The notes under the pieces are model-generated. The model did not search any database, was not told where the DNA came from, and saw only the letters and a program-made list of their open reading frames with translations. A stretch of 61,911 nucleotides of DNA from an uncultured bacterium (GTDB lineage Bacteria; Bacillota_I; Bacilli_A; RFN20; CAG-826). The position numbers were made by a program, and so were the translations under genes. Position 1 is the stretch's first letter. Each line of letters begins with the position of its first letter. Below, piece after piece: positions 27,480 through 36,778 of the stretch. Location: contig CASGAD010000004.1 of NCBI GenBank assembly GCA_949299335.1, positions 1-61,911 on the forward strand, written 5' to 3'.

Positions 27480-28190
27480 ATGGATTTATATGAAAAGTTT
27501 ATAAGAACTATTAATGATTTTCCAATTCCTGGAATTAAATTTAGAGACATTACCCCATTACTTTCTGATGGAGATGCTTTCCATCAAGTAATTATGGATT
27601 TAAATAAGGAACTCCCTAGTTATGATAATTGGGACAAAATTATTGCTGCTGAAAGTAGAGGATTTATCTTTGCTGCTCCATTAGCTAGCATTAATAGTAA
27701 AGGTTTAGTTTTAGCTAGAAAAGCTGGAAAATTACCTCTTGTCGGTTATCGTGAAACTTATAAATTAGAGTATGGTGAAGCCACTATTGAAATTCCTAAA
27801 GATAGTATTAAACCAGGAGATAGAGTCATTATTATGGATGATTTAATTGCTACTGGTGGGAGTGCTAAAGCAATGGTTGACTTAGTTAGACAAGCTGGTG
27901 GGATTCCTATTATGGGACTATTCCTAATTGAATTACGTAGTTTATCTGGCTATAAAAAACTTGGTATACCTGTAATTAGTATTGTTAATTATGGTTTACA
28001 TTTAAATGATTTATTGCAAGTTGAATCTAAAAATGGATCAATGGCAAAATTTAAATCAAAAATAAATGAAAATGAAGTAGAAGTTGAATTTGAAAACGGT
28101 GTAAATGAAGTAATTCATAAAAATAAAATTATCTCTATTGTTCAAGTAGAGAAAAACGGAAGATTAACTTACATTAAATACCGTGATTAG
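27480..28190 (+). CDS. apt: Adenine phosphoribosyltransferase with C-terminal extension
   Basis: Salvages adenine to AMP using PRPP. The N-terminal 170 residues are canonical Apt: DFPIPGIKFRDITPLL, AAESRGFIFAAPLA, ARKAGKLPLVGYRETYKLEYG, and the PRPP motif VIIMDDLIATGGSAKAM. Usual Apt proteins are about 170-180 residues; this one has 236. The last 60 or so residues form a charged beta-strand-like extension (KINENEVEVEFENGVNEVI) with no family I recognise. An AAAGGAG SD precedes the ATG. It is followed directly by tyrS. Confidence 0.92.
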   Translation: MDLYEKFIRTINDFPIPGIKFRDITPLLSDGDAFHQVIMDLNKELPSYDNWDKIIAAESRGFIFAAPLASINSKGLVLARKAGKLPLVGYRETYKLEYGEATIEIPKDSIKPGDRVIIMDDLIATGGSAKAMVDLVRQAGGIPIMGLFLIELRSLSGYKKLGIPVISIVNYGLHLNDLLQVESKNGSMAKFKSKINENEVEVEFENGVNEVIHKNKIISIVQVEKNGRLTYIKYRD

Positions 28191-28201
28191 TGAGGGAAAA
28201 T

Positions 28202-29455
28202 ATGCAAAACATTATAGATGAATTAAATTGGAGAGGTCTTATTAAAGAATACTCTAACGAAGAAAATCTTAGAAAATTATTCGAAGGTAAACAAACAATA
28301 TATTGTGGATTTGATCCAAGTGCATCAAGTATGCATATCGGAAACTTTGTTATGATTTCTATTTTAATGAGATTACAAAGAGCCGGTCATAAGATTGTTG
28401 CTGTTGTCGGTGGAGCAACCGGCATGATTGGTGATCCAAGTGGAAAAAGTAAAGAAAGAAATTTATTAACACCTGATAAAGTTAAAGAAAATACAGATTC
28501 TATTAGAAAACAACTTGAAAGATTTTTAGACTTATCAAATCCAGATAAAGGAATCATCTTAAATAACTATGATTGGTTAAGTAAATTATCTTTACTTGAT
28601 TACTTACGTGATACAGCAAAATTCTTCCCAATTAACTATATGTTAAACAAGGACATCGTAAAATCTAGACTTGAGGTTGGTATTTCACTTACTGAATTTT
28701 GTTATATGACCTTACAATCCTATGATTTTAAGTATTTACATGATAATTTTGGAGTTAATATTCAAATTGGTGGTAACGATCAATGGGGAAATTTAACTGC
28801 TGGATTAGATTTTATTAGAAGAACTGAAGGTGAAGAAGCAAAAGTCGAATGTATGACAGCTCATCTCATTACTAGAAGTGATGGAAAAAAATTCGGTAAA
28901 AGTGAAGATGGAGCCTTATTCTTAGATTCCAAGTTAACTTCGCCATATAAGTTATATCAATTCTTTATTAATCAAAGCGATGAAGATTGCATTAAATATT
29001 TAAAGGTTTTCACCTTCTTAACTAAAGAAGAAATAGTTGAAGTAGAAAAAGAACATTTAGCTAATTTAGGTGCAAGAATCGGACAAAAGAAATTAGCCTA
29101 TGAAGTTACAAAAGTAATTCATGGTGAAGAAGCCGCTAATGAAGCTAAAAAAATGAGCGAAGCTTTATTTTCAAACGATTTTAAATCTTTAAAAGAGGAA
29201 TCAATTCAAGAATTATTTGGCAATATGGAAGTTAAACTCGATGAGCCATTAATTTTAGAAGATCTTTTAATTAAAGTTAAGGGTGCATCTTCAAAAAGAG
29301 AAGCAAGAGAATTTATTAAAAACGGTGCTTGTAGCATCAATGGAGAAAAAGTTACTGAAGCTACAAAATTAATCGATAGTTCATTTGCTTTGTATGGCAA
29401 ATATATTGTTATTAGAAGAGGTAAAAAGAATTATTACCTTGCTAGATTAGGCTAA
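28202..29455 (+). CDS. tyrS: Tyrosyl-tRNA synthetase
   Basis: Class I synthetase of 417 residues. HIGH-like SMHIGNFV follows YCGFDPSA, then GGATGMIGDPSGKSKER, the tyrosine-binding GGNDQWGN and KFGKS (the KMSKS equivalent). The C-terminal S4 RNA-binding domain starts about residue 350 (SSKREAREFIKNGACSING). Start ATG 28202 has AGGG at 28193-28196; a GTG at 28190 overlapping the apt stop is less likely. No T-box leader is visible. Confidence 0.95.
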   Translation: MQNIIDELNWRGLIKEYSNEENLRKLFEGKQTIYCGFDPSASSMHIGNFVMISILMRLQRAGHKIVAVVGGATGMIGDPSGKSKERNLLTPDKVKENTDSIRKQLERFLDLSNPDKGIILNNYDWLSKLSLLDYLRDTAKFFPINYMLNKDIVKSRLEVGISLTEFCYMTLQSYDFKYLHDNFGVNIQIGGNDQWGNLTAGLDFIRRTEGEEAKVECMTAHLITRSDGKKFGKSEDGALFLDSKLTSPYKLYQFFINQSDEDCIKYLKVFTFLTKEEIVEVEKEHLANLGARIGQKKLAYEVTKVIHGEEAANEAKKMSEALFSNDFKSLKEESIQELFGNMEVKLDEPLILEDLLIKVKGASSKREAREFIKNGACSINGEKVTEATKLIDSSFALYGKYIVIRRGKKNYYLARLG

Positions 29456-30135
29456 TGAATTTTTTTAAAAAGAATATAGTTATATTTATTTTTATGATTT
29501 TAGAGGCATTTTTATATGCCTCTTTTTTGACTCTAGATTTTATTAATGTAGGTGTTGCTCAAAATATAAAATATGTTTCAATTTTATTATGTCTAGTAAT
29601 GTCATTTATTCTTATAATTATAAAAAAATATAGTTTTTGCAGTCTTTTCACTTGTTTCGCTATGATTTTTACATGCATAAGTGATTATTTCCTATTGTTA
29701 AATCATGACTCTAAATACTATTTAGTAGGTGTAGTAACATTTATTTTTGCTCAACTTTTTTACATGGTAATAATTAACCAAAAAAGTGATTATAAATACC
29801 TATATTTAGATTTATTTACTAGGATCGCTTTAGTTACATTAATTGTCATAATTGGTCCATCTATAAAAGTAGATACTTTAACTATTGTGGCATTAATTTA
29901 TTTTACTCAACTATTATGTAACTTTTTAAATTCATTACTATTAATAAAGTTAAATAAAAAGAACGCAATTTTGCCAATCGCATTCTTTTTATTTATTTTT
30001 TGTGATATTTCAGTCGCTTTAAATAATTTAAATTTAAATAACGAGAATTTATCATTTGCAGTTTATTATTTGATGCGGCTATTTTATTTACCAAGTCAGG
30101 TAATTTTATCGACTAATACTTATTTTTTAGAGTAA
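29455..30135 (+). CDS. YhhN-like (lysoplasmalogenase-type) membrane protein
   Basis: A 226-residue protein with about seven hydrophobic helices. The helix pair FTCISDYFLLL and YYLVGVVTFIFAQLFYMV, and later FIFCDISVALNNL and LMRLFYLPSQVILS, fit the YhhN/TMEM86 pattern, whose members hydrolyse lysoplasmalogens or have unknown roles. The start overlaps the tyrS stop by 1 nt. The 3' end overlaps the convergent DJ-1-like gene by 16 nt. Confidence 0.6.
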   Translation: MNFFKKNIVIFIFMILEAFLYASFLTLDFINVGVAQNIKYVSILLCLVMSFILIIIKKYSFCSLFTCFAMIFTCISDYFLLLNHDSKYYLVGVVTFIFAQLFYMVIINQKSDYKYLYLDLFTRIALVTLIVIIGPSIKVDTLTIVALIYFTQLLCNFLNSLLLIKLNKKNAILPIAFFLFIFCDISVALNNLNLNNENLSFAVYYLMRLFYLPSQVILSTNTYFLE

Positions 30136-30665
30136 TAGTAAATGGAATTTTTAACCACTTCTGTTACTTCTTTTCCTCTTATAACCTCTAAAATTTCAAA
30201 AGCAAAATCTAATGTTCCACTAGCACTAATTCCAGTGATAATCTTGCCATCTTTTACTGCGTAATCATCTATATATGTACCACCAAAGTCTTCATTCATG
30301 CTAGTGAAACAAGTATATTTTTTGCCTTTTAATAAACCTAAATGACCAAGTAAAGTAGGGCCAGCGCAAATTGCGGCAATATAGCATCCTCTATTAAAGA
30401 AATCTAATATTACAGATTTAAAGAAGGTACTACTTTCTAATTCCACATATTGAGAACCACCTGGAATAAATAAAAAATCATAACTATGAACATTAAGTGC
30501 CTCAAGAGGGTATAGATTTTTTATGGTAATGCCGTGTTTTCCTGTTGCTTCAGTGCCATGCATACTATAAATATCTACATTAACACCACCTCTTCTTAAA
30601 ATATCAATCGTTCCAAGTGTTTCAATTTCTTCAAAACCATTAGTAATTATTGTTAATACTTTCAT
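30120..30665 (-). CDS. DJ-1/PfpI family protein
   Basis: A 181-residue class I glutamine-amidotransferase-fold protein. The nucleophile elbow AAICAGPTLLG contains the reactive Cys at about residue 100, after FLFIPGGSQY, and the N-terminus VLTIITNGFEEIETLGTID carries the conserved Glu. Members include ThiJ/YajL and stress-related deglycase-like proteins; the substrate cannot be told. It is transcribed convergently with the YhhN-like gene and divergently from the aldo/keto reductase, sharing a 56-nt intergenic region. Confidence 0.9.
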   Translation of the reverse strand: MKVLTIITNGFEEIETLGTIDILRRGGVNVDIYSMHGTEATGKHGITIKNLYPLEALNVHSYDFLFIPGGSQYVELESSTFFKSVILDFFNRGCYIAAICAGPTLLGHLGLLKGKKYTCFTSMNEDFGGTYIDDYAVKDGKIITGISASGTLDFAFEILEVIRGKEVTEVVKNSIYYYSKK

Positions 30666-30721
30666 ATATTTTTATTAACTCCTTTTGTATAATTATAACA
30701 TAAAGAAAGAAGAGGTAATTT

Positions 30722-31639
30722 ATGGCTTTTAATTCTTCAAATCATCCTATTATTCAAGGATTAATGCGTTTAAAAGGAATGAGCGTTGATGATCTTTATA
30801 ATTTAATTAAATATGATATTGATCACGGAGTACATTTTTTCGATATTAGTGATATTTATAATGATGGTGAATGTGAATCTTTATTAGGTGAGGTTTTAAC
30901 TTTGCATCCTGAGTTAAGAGAACAAATGATTATTCAAACTAAGTGTGGAATAGTTAAAGATCGTGAAAAAGATATTGTTTATTATGATTTAAGTTATGAT
31001 CATATCATAGAATCTGTTAATAATTCTTTAAAGAGAATGAACATTAAATATATTGATTCGTTCTTACTTCATAGACCAGATATATTCTTTAATGCTCCTG
31101 AAGTTGCTAGAGCTTTTGCAACACTATCTCAAGAGGGTAAAGTTTTATCGTTTGGCGTATCTAATTTCCCTCATGAAGCTTTAAAGTATTTAAAAGATCA
31201 CACCAATATTCCAATTACAGTAAATCAACTTCAACTTGGATTAGGTCATTTAGATTTAGTGAGGGAAGTTTTGAATTTAAACATGAATAATGAGGAAGGT
31301 GCTGAACATACAGGGGAATTATTTTTCTATATGAAAAGATACAATATTGTTTTACAATGTTGGTCGCCTTATCAATATGGATTCTTTGGCGGAAGCATCT
31401 ATACAGAGCCTAAATTTAAAGAGTGCAATGAATATTTAGAAGAACTTGCTGAAAAATATAAAACTTCTAAGTGTGCAATTGCAACAGCGTTTTTACTAGC
31501 TTTAGGGAATGATATTCAAGTAATTACTGGTTCAACCAACCCTAAGCATGTTCAAGAAACTATTGATGGAACAAGAGTTAAACTAACTAAACCAGAGTGG
31601 TATACGTTATATAGGAAAACTGGCAATTTATTGCCATAA
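30722..31639 (+). CDS. Aldo/keto reductase
   Basis: NAD(P)H-dependent oxidoreductase with a TIM barrel, 305 residues. The catalytic tetrad can be followed: Asp and Tyr in FFDISDIYNDGECE, Lys in IIQTKCGI, and His in DSFLLHRPD. The cofactor-binding C-terminal ITGSTNPKHVQE is present. It most resembles the YdhF-type AKR group. SD AGAGGT is 6 nt before ATG. A terminator follows. Confidence 0.92.
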   Translation: MAFNSSNHPIIQGLMRLKGMSVDDLYNLIKYDIDHGVHFFDISDIYNDGECESLLGEVLTLHPELREQMIIQTKCGIVKDREKDIVYYDLSYDHIIESVNNSLKRMNIKYIDSFLLHRPDIFFNAPEVARAFATLSQEGKVLSFGVSNFPHEALKYLKDHTNIPITVNQLQLGLGHLDLVREVLNLNMNNEEGAEHTGELFFYMKRYNIVLQCWSPYQYGFFGGSIYTEPKFKECNEYLEELAEKYKTSKCAIATAFLLALGNDIQVITGSTNPKHVQETIDGTRVKLTKPEWYTLYRKTGNLLP

Positions 31640-31640
31640 T

Positions 31641-31668
31641 AAAAGCACCCTTATTGAGTGCTTTTTTT
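31641..31668 (+). terminator. Terminator after the aldo/keto reductase
   Basis: AAAAGCAC and GTGCTTTT form the stem with a nine-base loop, and a seven-T run follows. Confidence 0.9.
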
Positions 31669-32038
31669 AAGATGTAAGTGAATCCTTTATTTTAAAATAA
31701 ATCTTGTCTTCAAGAACAGTTACAAGTTTTCTGCTTTGAGATTCTGCATCACTTTCTTCAACCCCCATACTCAACAAATAATTGTGGATGGATGTAAGTT
31801 TTTCATAAAGATTTTTTCCAAGCTCTTTCCCTTCATCCGTCAAGTTTACATCGCCATAATAAACTTTCCTTAAGTATCCACAGGATGCGAGTTTCTTAGT
31901 CGCTTTTGTTACAGCAGCTCTTGTTACATTCAGCCTTTGTGCAATAACATTTGGCTGTACCCCTAAAGAAGATTTAAGTTCTTCCTCATAAATTACTTCC
32001 AAGTAATTTATTAAGGATTCTGATAACTTTATCCTCAT
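31667..32038 (-). CDS. DtxR/MntR-family metalloregulator, short and metal-site-altered
   Basis: A 123-residue winged-helix regulator with a dimerisation domain. The N-terminal LSESLINYLEVIYEEE and the HTH NVIAQRLNVTRAAVTKATKK match MntR/IdeR. So does LTDEGKELGKNLYEKLTSIHNYLLSMGV, which contains the first-site His. The C-terminal metal motif, LEH in MntR, reads LED, so one ligand is substituted. No SH3-like third domain is present. It could sense Mn2+ or Fe2+ with altered affinity. Divergent from nothing; the 424-nt noncoding region upstream should hold its promoter. Confidence 0.75.
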   Translation of the reverse strand: MRIKLSESLINYLEVIYEEELKSSLGVQPNVIAQRLNVTRAAVTKATKKLASCGYLRKVYYGDVNLTDEGKELGKNLYEKLTSIHNYLLSMGVEESDAESQSRKLVTVLEDKIYFKIKDSLTS

Positions 32039-32462
32039 GCGTTTATTTTATATATTTTTTAGATTTTTTGCACTAAATAATAGCAAAAATAATCAATTTT
32101 CTTACGATATAATGAGAAGTTTTTAGGAAATTGCAATGGAAAATCATTAATATTAAAAATACATTGCAAATCGTGAATAAACTTTAATAGAAATTGCAAT
32201 TTCTAAAATTTAACCTAAAAAACATGAAAAAGAATTTTAAATTTGTTTATCATTAAAATTTAAAAGCGTAAATTTTAAGAAGTGGTTATTATTTATTTAT
32301 GGCTTACTTAATCTATCATAAGTAAAAGAATGAACAATCATTGAACTTTGAAAAGGTTAGTTTATAAAAAGCGACATTTTTATCAAAAGTACTTGCTGAA
32401 TTAGTTTCGCTATGCTATATTATTAAAGCGCTTTTAAGCGTGTGCCTAGAAATAAATTCTAT
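32039..32462. other. Noncoding region between the metalloregulator and the tRNA operon
   Basis: 424 nt without a supportable gene. It contains the tRNA operon promoter (32393-32421) near its right end. At 32127-32203 three copies of an ATTGCAA-containing motif occur: GAAATTGCAATGG at 32127-32139, ACATTGCAAAT at 32161-32171, and the perfect palindrome GAAATTGCAATTTC at 32190-32203. These may be operators of the adjacent metalloregulator. A consensus-like ATATAAT (32107-32113) lies just to the left. Confidence 0.55.
32393..32421 (+). promoter_or_regulatory. Promoter of the tRNA operon
   Basis: TTGCTG at 32393-32398 and TATATT at 32416-32421 are 17 nt apart, and about 42 nt separate the -10 box from the first tRNA. 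Confidence 0.65.
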
Positions 32463-32463
32463 T

Positions 32464-32537
32464 GGGCCCTTAGTTAAATGGGATAACGTTAGCTTTGCAA
32501 GCTTAAGTTAGGAGTTCGATTCTCCTAGGGTCCACCA
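32464..32537 (+). tRNA. tRNA-Ala (TGC)
   Basis: Seven-base acceptor GGGCCCT pairs with AGGGTCC. The G3-T70 wobble, the alanine identity element, is present. The anticodon loop TTTGCAA gives TGC, the T-loop is TTCGATT, and CCA is encoded. The D-arm is short, and one T-T mismatch is seen in the anticodon stem. Confidence 0.92.
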
Positions 32538-32543
32538 ATTTAT

Positions 32544-32620
32544 GGCAGCGTAGCTCAGTTGGTTAGAGCAATCGGCTCATACCCGGTGCGTCGAGGGTTC
32601 GAATCCCCCCGCTGCTACCA
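32544..32620 (+). tRNA. tRNA-Met (CAT), elongator type
   Basis: Acceptor GGCAGCG pairs with CGCTGCT (first pair G-T), the anticodon loop is CTCATAC, the T-arm GGGTTCGAATCCC-like, and CCA is encoded. It lacks the three G-C pairs of initiator tRNA next to the loop, so it is taken as elongator methionine. Confidence 0.85.
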
Positions 32621-32652
32621 AACTAAAAGAATTTATTTAGGTCGAAAATTGT

Positions 32653-32728
32653 GGACTCTTAGCGCAATGGTTAGAGCTATCGGCCCATAACCGATCGGTT
32701 ACAGGTTCGAGTCCTGTAGAGTCCACCA
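32653..32728 (+). tRNA. tRNA with CAT anticodon, probably tRNA-Ile2
   Basis: Acceptor GGACTCT/AGAGTCC, anticodon CAT in CCCATAA, T-arm CAGGTTCGAGTCCTG and CCA encoded. The acceptor GGAC... and TTAGAGC...CATAACCGATCGGT body resembles tRNA-Ile2, whose C34 becomes lysidine by TilS to read AUA. An elongator Met identity cannot be excluded by sequence alone. Confidence 0.8.
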
Positions 32729-32732
32729 TTAT

Positions 32733-32823
32733 GGAGAAATACCCAAGTGGCTGAAGGGGTCGGTCTTGAAAACCGATAGTGGATGCAAGTCCAGCGAGGG
32801 TTCGAATCCCTCTTTCTCCGCCA
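32733..32823 (+). tRNA. tRNA-Ser (TGA)
   Basis: 91-nt class II tRNA with a long variable arm. Acceptor GGAGAAA pairs with TTTCTCC, the anticodon loop CTTGAAA gives TGA, T-loop TTCGAAT, discriminator G73 as expected for serine, and encoded CCA. Confidence 0.95.
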
Positions 32824-32831
32824 TATTATAT

Positions 32832-32908
<77 letters not shown>

Positions 32909-32922
32909 AACTTAAAGATATG

Positions 32923-32946
32923 AGACTTCGTTGAAGTCTTTTTTTC
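32923..32946 (+). terminator. Terminator of the tRNA operon
   Basis: AGACTTC, loop GTT, GAAGTCT, then seven T residues. Confidence 0.93.
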
Positions 32947-32976
32947 TTGCTTACAAAATTGTGATAAAATCTTTTT

Positions 32977-33882
32977 ATGAAAACTTATAAAAATTATATA
33001 AAATTTGTTGATAAAAATATCAAAAGTATTAAGCCAAATTCATTAATCGCAATAACTGGAGCTACAGGTTCAACCGGGAAAGCTTTAGCTTATTATTTAT
33101 CATATTTAAAATGCAATTTAATTTTATTAGTAAGAGATGTTAAATCAGGTGAAGCATTAAAAAATAGTCTAATTAAAGAGTATTCTAATGAAGTAGAAGT
33201 ATATTATTTAGATTATTCGAGTAAGAAAAGTGTTGATGATATCTATGAAATTTTGATAAGTAAGAAAATTGATGTATTTTTTAATAACGCAGGAATTTAT
33301 CATCAGCCTTTAAAATTGGTAAACAATTTTGATATAACATTTTTTGTTAATTTTTTAATGCCTGCATATCTAGAAGAAAAATTAATAAGTGTTAATCAAT
33401 CATTAAAAATAATAAATACAGGAAGCATCTCATATAGATATTTAAGATTAAATAGTAATGATTTATTAAAATTAAAAGAGAATAATAGGACTTTAAGATA
33501 CGCTAATAGTAAAAGGCTTATAATGTTATATTCTTTAATAAAAAGAAAAGAAGGGAAGAACTTTTTGTTAGCACATCCTGGAATTTCAACAACTAACTTA
33601 TTTAATGCAAAAAATAAAGCGTACCCAAAGATTTTTTACATCTTTATCACACCAATTATGAAAATAATTTTCATGAATCCATCTAAGGCTGCTTTGTCTT
33701 TATTAAAGGGTGTAGATGTTAGTAATTTAGATAATACTAAATGGGTAGGACCTAGAGGTTTATTCCATGCACGGGGTTACCCTTCAATTCAAGATATTAA
33801 AGAAGGCTTATTAGATGAAGTTAATAATACTAATCTTGTTGGATTAGTAACTAATATAGTAAAAGAAGAAATAAATAAGTAA
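32977..33882 (+). CDS. Short-chain dehydrogenase/reductase
   Basis: Rossmann-fold oxidoreductase of 301 residues. The cofactor loop ITGATGSTGKALAYY (TGxxxxxG pattern) is near residue 28, NNAGIYH is the NAG motif, and YANSK carries the catalytic Tyr and Lys preceded by a Ser (NTGSIS). The closest subgroup is the retinol-dehydrogenase-like (RDH/WWOX-type) SDRs. The substrate is not predictable. It stands alone after the tRNA operon. Confidence 0.85.
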   Translation: MKTYKNYIKFVDKNIKSIKPNSLIAITGATGSTGKALAYYLSYLKCNLILLVRDVKSGEALKNSLIKEYSNEVEVYYLDYSSKKSVDDIYEILISKKIDVFFNNAGIYHQPLKLVNNFDITFFVNFLMPAYLEEKLISVNQSLKIINTGSISYRYLRLNSNDLLKLKENNRTLRYANSKRLIMLYSLIKRKEGKNFLLAHPGISTTNLFNAKNKAYPKIFYIFITPIMKIIFMNPSKAALSLLKGVDVSNLDNTKWVGPRGLFHARGYPSIQDIKEGLLDEVNNTNLVGLVTNIVKEEINK

Positions 33883-33987
33883 GGATTTGCAACAAAAAAA
33901 TATTATTTTTTACTTTTTTATCTATTTTTGTATTCTTTTATTTTATTATCTTTAATTTTAAAAACCATAGTCGTATACTCTTCATTT

Positions 33988-35396
33988 ATGAGAAGTAGAG
34001 AGATTGATTTTACTTATGGAAACATTTTTAAAAAGATGATTGTATTTATAATCCCTTTAATTCTTTCTACAGTTTTACAACTATTTTACTCAAGCGCGGA
34101 TTTATTTACTGTTTCTAATTTTGGTGGTGGTGAAAATTCCATGAACGCAGTTGGCGCAAACGGATCTTTAATAAATTTAATTGTTGCTCTTTTTACTGGT
34201 TTAAGCGTAGGGGCTAATGTTTATATAGCTAACGCTAGAGGAAGAAACGATAAGGAAGCTGCTAAAAAAGGCATTGGGACGTCATTATTTCTTTCTTTAA
34301 TTGTTGGGATAATTGTTCTATTATTTGGAACATTGTGTGCTAGAGAACTATTGATATTGATGCAAACGCCAATCAATGTATTAGACAAAGCAACCGAATA
34401 TTTAACGATTTATTTTTTAGGAATTCCATTTTTAATGATTTATAACTATGGAAGCGCTTGTTTAAGGTCACTAGGTGATTCCAAGAAACCTTTTTATATC
34501 TTGCTTCTTAGTGGAGTATTTAATATTGGGTTCAATTTTTTCTTGTTATAACTTTTGGATTAGATGTTAAAGGTGTTGCTATTTCTACTATTGTTAGCGA
34601 AGCAATATCTGCGATTTGCGTAGTTATTTTTCTTTTTTACAATAAAAATGGATTTGCAGCTTTAGAGATTAAACACCTTAAATTATATAAAAAAGAACTA
34701 CTTTCAATTTAAAAATAGGCGCATTTTCAGGTCTAGAATCGTTCATTTTTTTTGCTAATGTTTTCATTCAAAGAGAAGCCAACACATTTGGTGAAATCGC
34801 TATGGCAGGAAATACTGCTAGTAATAATTTAGAAGGCTATCTATATAATATTTTAAATTCATTTAGCGTTGCGGTTGTGGCTATGGTTGCTCAAAACTAT
34901 GGAGCTAAAAATAGTAAAAACATCAAAAAGATATTATTTTATGCCATAGCAACAGTTACGGTACTTGGTTTATTTATTGGCTTATTGATGGATGCTTTTA
35001 GTTATCAACTGTTAGGAATTTTTGTACAATCTAAAGAAGCCTTAGACATGGGTAGAAGTAGGCTACTAGTCATTTGTTCAACATATTTTTTGCGGAATTA
35101 TGGATGTAATGAGTGCCTATTTAAGAGGATTAGAGCATCCAGTAACACCTACTATAATTACTTTATTTGGTGCATGTGTTTTGCGTTTAGTTTTTATTTT
35201 TACAATTTTCCAAATGATTCCAGAAATACATACATTGCCATGGTTATATGCATCTTTTCCAATCTCATGGTGCGTGGTAATCTTAATTTACATACCATTT
35301 ATAGTTGTATTTTCACGAAGAGTTTTTAAAATCATTGAACTAAAAAATAATATTATAGGCTATAGAAAAGCTGACAAAATAGCCATAAATAACTGA
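33988..35396 (+). pseudogene. MATE-family efflux transporter, broken by three frameshifts
   Basis: A MATE protein of about 460 residues can be read only by changing frame three times. Part 1 (33988-34551) begins MRSREIDFTYGNIFKKMIVF and includes LRSLGDSKKPFY. Part 2 (about 34545-34710) has ITFGLDVKGVAISTIVSEAIS. Part 3 (about 34712-35085) has GAFSGLESFIFFANVFIQRE and VVAMVAQNYGAKN. Part 4 (about 35088-35396) contains IMDVMSAYLRGLEHPV. The joints fall in A/T homopolymers near 34540, 34708 and 35085. An upstream TTG-initiated frame at 33928 has no support. Substrate unknown; probably inactive unless the breaks are sequencing errors. Confidence 0.85.
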
Positions 35397-35473
35397 AATT
35401 TCTAGTTTTTTAGCACTTTTCTATCTTGGTTTGTTTGCTAATTATTTTAATTATTAATATAATAATTAAAGAT

Positions 35474-36778
35474 ATGGATTTACTAACAATTGTTAACTGG
35501 ATGGATTTTGCGGTAACGATGGCGACCATACTTTTTTTATGTTCTTTATGGTACTATCTTTACTATTTTACTATCGTTTTAAAACCAGTTAAAAAGTTTG
35601 AGAATGCAAAAGATTATTACAAGTTTGGAATATTAATTCCAGCTAGAAACGAATCTAAGGTTATTTCAAATATTCTTCAGTCAATTTCTAAATTTGAATA
35701 CCCTAGAGATAAGTACGAAGTTTTTGTAATTGTGGAAAGCGAAAATGATCCAACTTGTGAAATAGTCAAAAAATTCGGATTTACTACTGTCGTTAGAGGT
35801 GACTTAACTAATAGAAGAACAAAGGGTTATGCGTTAGATGATGCGTATCATTATATTAAAGACCATAATTTAAAATTTGACGCTTATCTTGTTTTCGATG
35901 CTGATAATGTTATAAATAGTGATTATTTAATTCATATGAATAATGTAAAACATCACGGATATCAAGTTGGAGTTGGTTATAGAAGTTTTACTAATGCAAC
36001 TAAAAATTGGATTTGTGCAACTAGTGCAACATTATTTTCTTTTATGAATCAATTTACTTCTAGAGGTAGATCTGAAACATTTGAAAAAGCAACACTAACT
36101 GGAACCGGATATTATATTGATGCGAATATTGTTGATGAAGTAGGTGGATGGATTTGGAATGGTATGACCGAAGATGTTGAATTAACAACCTATTGTTATT
36201 ATCACAATATTAGAATGCGTTATTATCCTTATGCTAGATATTACGATGAACAACCTGAAGATAGAAAAACACTTCACAAGCAGCACATCAGATGGGTTTG
36301 GGGATTTTTTACAAATAGAAAAAAGTATAAAACAGGTGGAGTCGTATATAAGCCAAAATCTAAAATTAATCGTTTCTTTTCTATTATTGAATATAATTTA
36401 AGCATTTATCCGTTTTTAGTAATGACAGTTGTTTTATTGATTTCGGCAATAGTAACTTTTATTTTGGGTTGTGTTTCAATACCTTTTGAGCAAGAAAATA
36501 GTGGATATATTTTTGCTCATTCTGTTTATCAGTTTTCTTTAATCTACATGATTTTTATGTTTGTCGCTGCATTTACTTTAGCGGTCGATAATGAAAATTT
36601 AAAATTCACTGTGAAACAATGTATTATCATAGTTTTAACCTATTTATTCTTCTTTGGAGACTTTTTATCAGCTTTCCTCGATGGACTATTCCATAAAGAG
36701 AAGAGAACTACATGGCGTGAGATTGAACATAAAGGTGAGATTATAGATCAACAAGCAGTGGAGAGTAAACATGATTAA
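35474..36778 (+). CDS. Membrane-bound family 2 glycosyltransferase (processive type)
   Basis: A 434-residue GT2 enzyme. The N-terminal helix VTMATILFLCSLWYYLYYF precedes the GT-A domain (GILIPARNESKVI), with the metal-binding DADN, the acceptor-region TGTGYYI, the TEDVEL catalytic base, and the product-binding QHIRWVWG. Three C-terminal membrane helices follow. This arrangement resembles cellulose/hyaluronan/poly-GlcNAc synthases. Start taken at ATG 35474; the open frame extends to a TTG at 35426. Its end overlaps the acyltransferase gene by 8 nt. Product unknown. Confidence 0.85.
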   Translation: MDLLTIVNWMDFAVTMATILFLCSLWYYLYYFTIVLKPVKKFENAKDYYKFGILIPARNESKVISNILQSISKFEYPRDKYEVFVIVESENDPTCEIVKKFGFTTVVRGDLTNRRTKGYALDDAYHYIKDHNLKFDAYLVFDADNVINSDYLIHMNNVKHHGYQVGVGYRSFTNATKNWICATSATLFSFMNQFTSRGRSETFEKATLTGTGYYIDANIVDEVGGWIWNGMTEDVELTTYCYYHNIRMRYYPYARYYDEQPEDRKTLHKQHIRWVWGFFTNRKKYKTGGVVYKPKSKINRFFSIIEYNLSIYPFLVMTVVLLISAIVTFILGCVSIPFEQENSGYIFAHSVYQFSLIYMIFMFVAAFTLAVDNENLKFTVKQCIIIVLTYLFFFGDFLSAFLDGLFHKEKRTTWREIEHKGEIIDQQAVESKHD

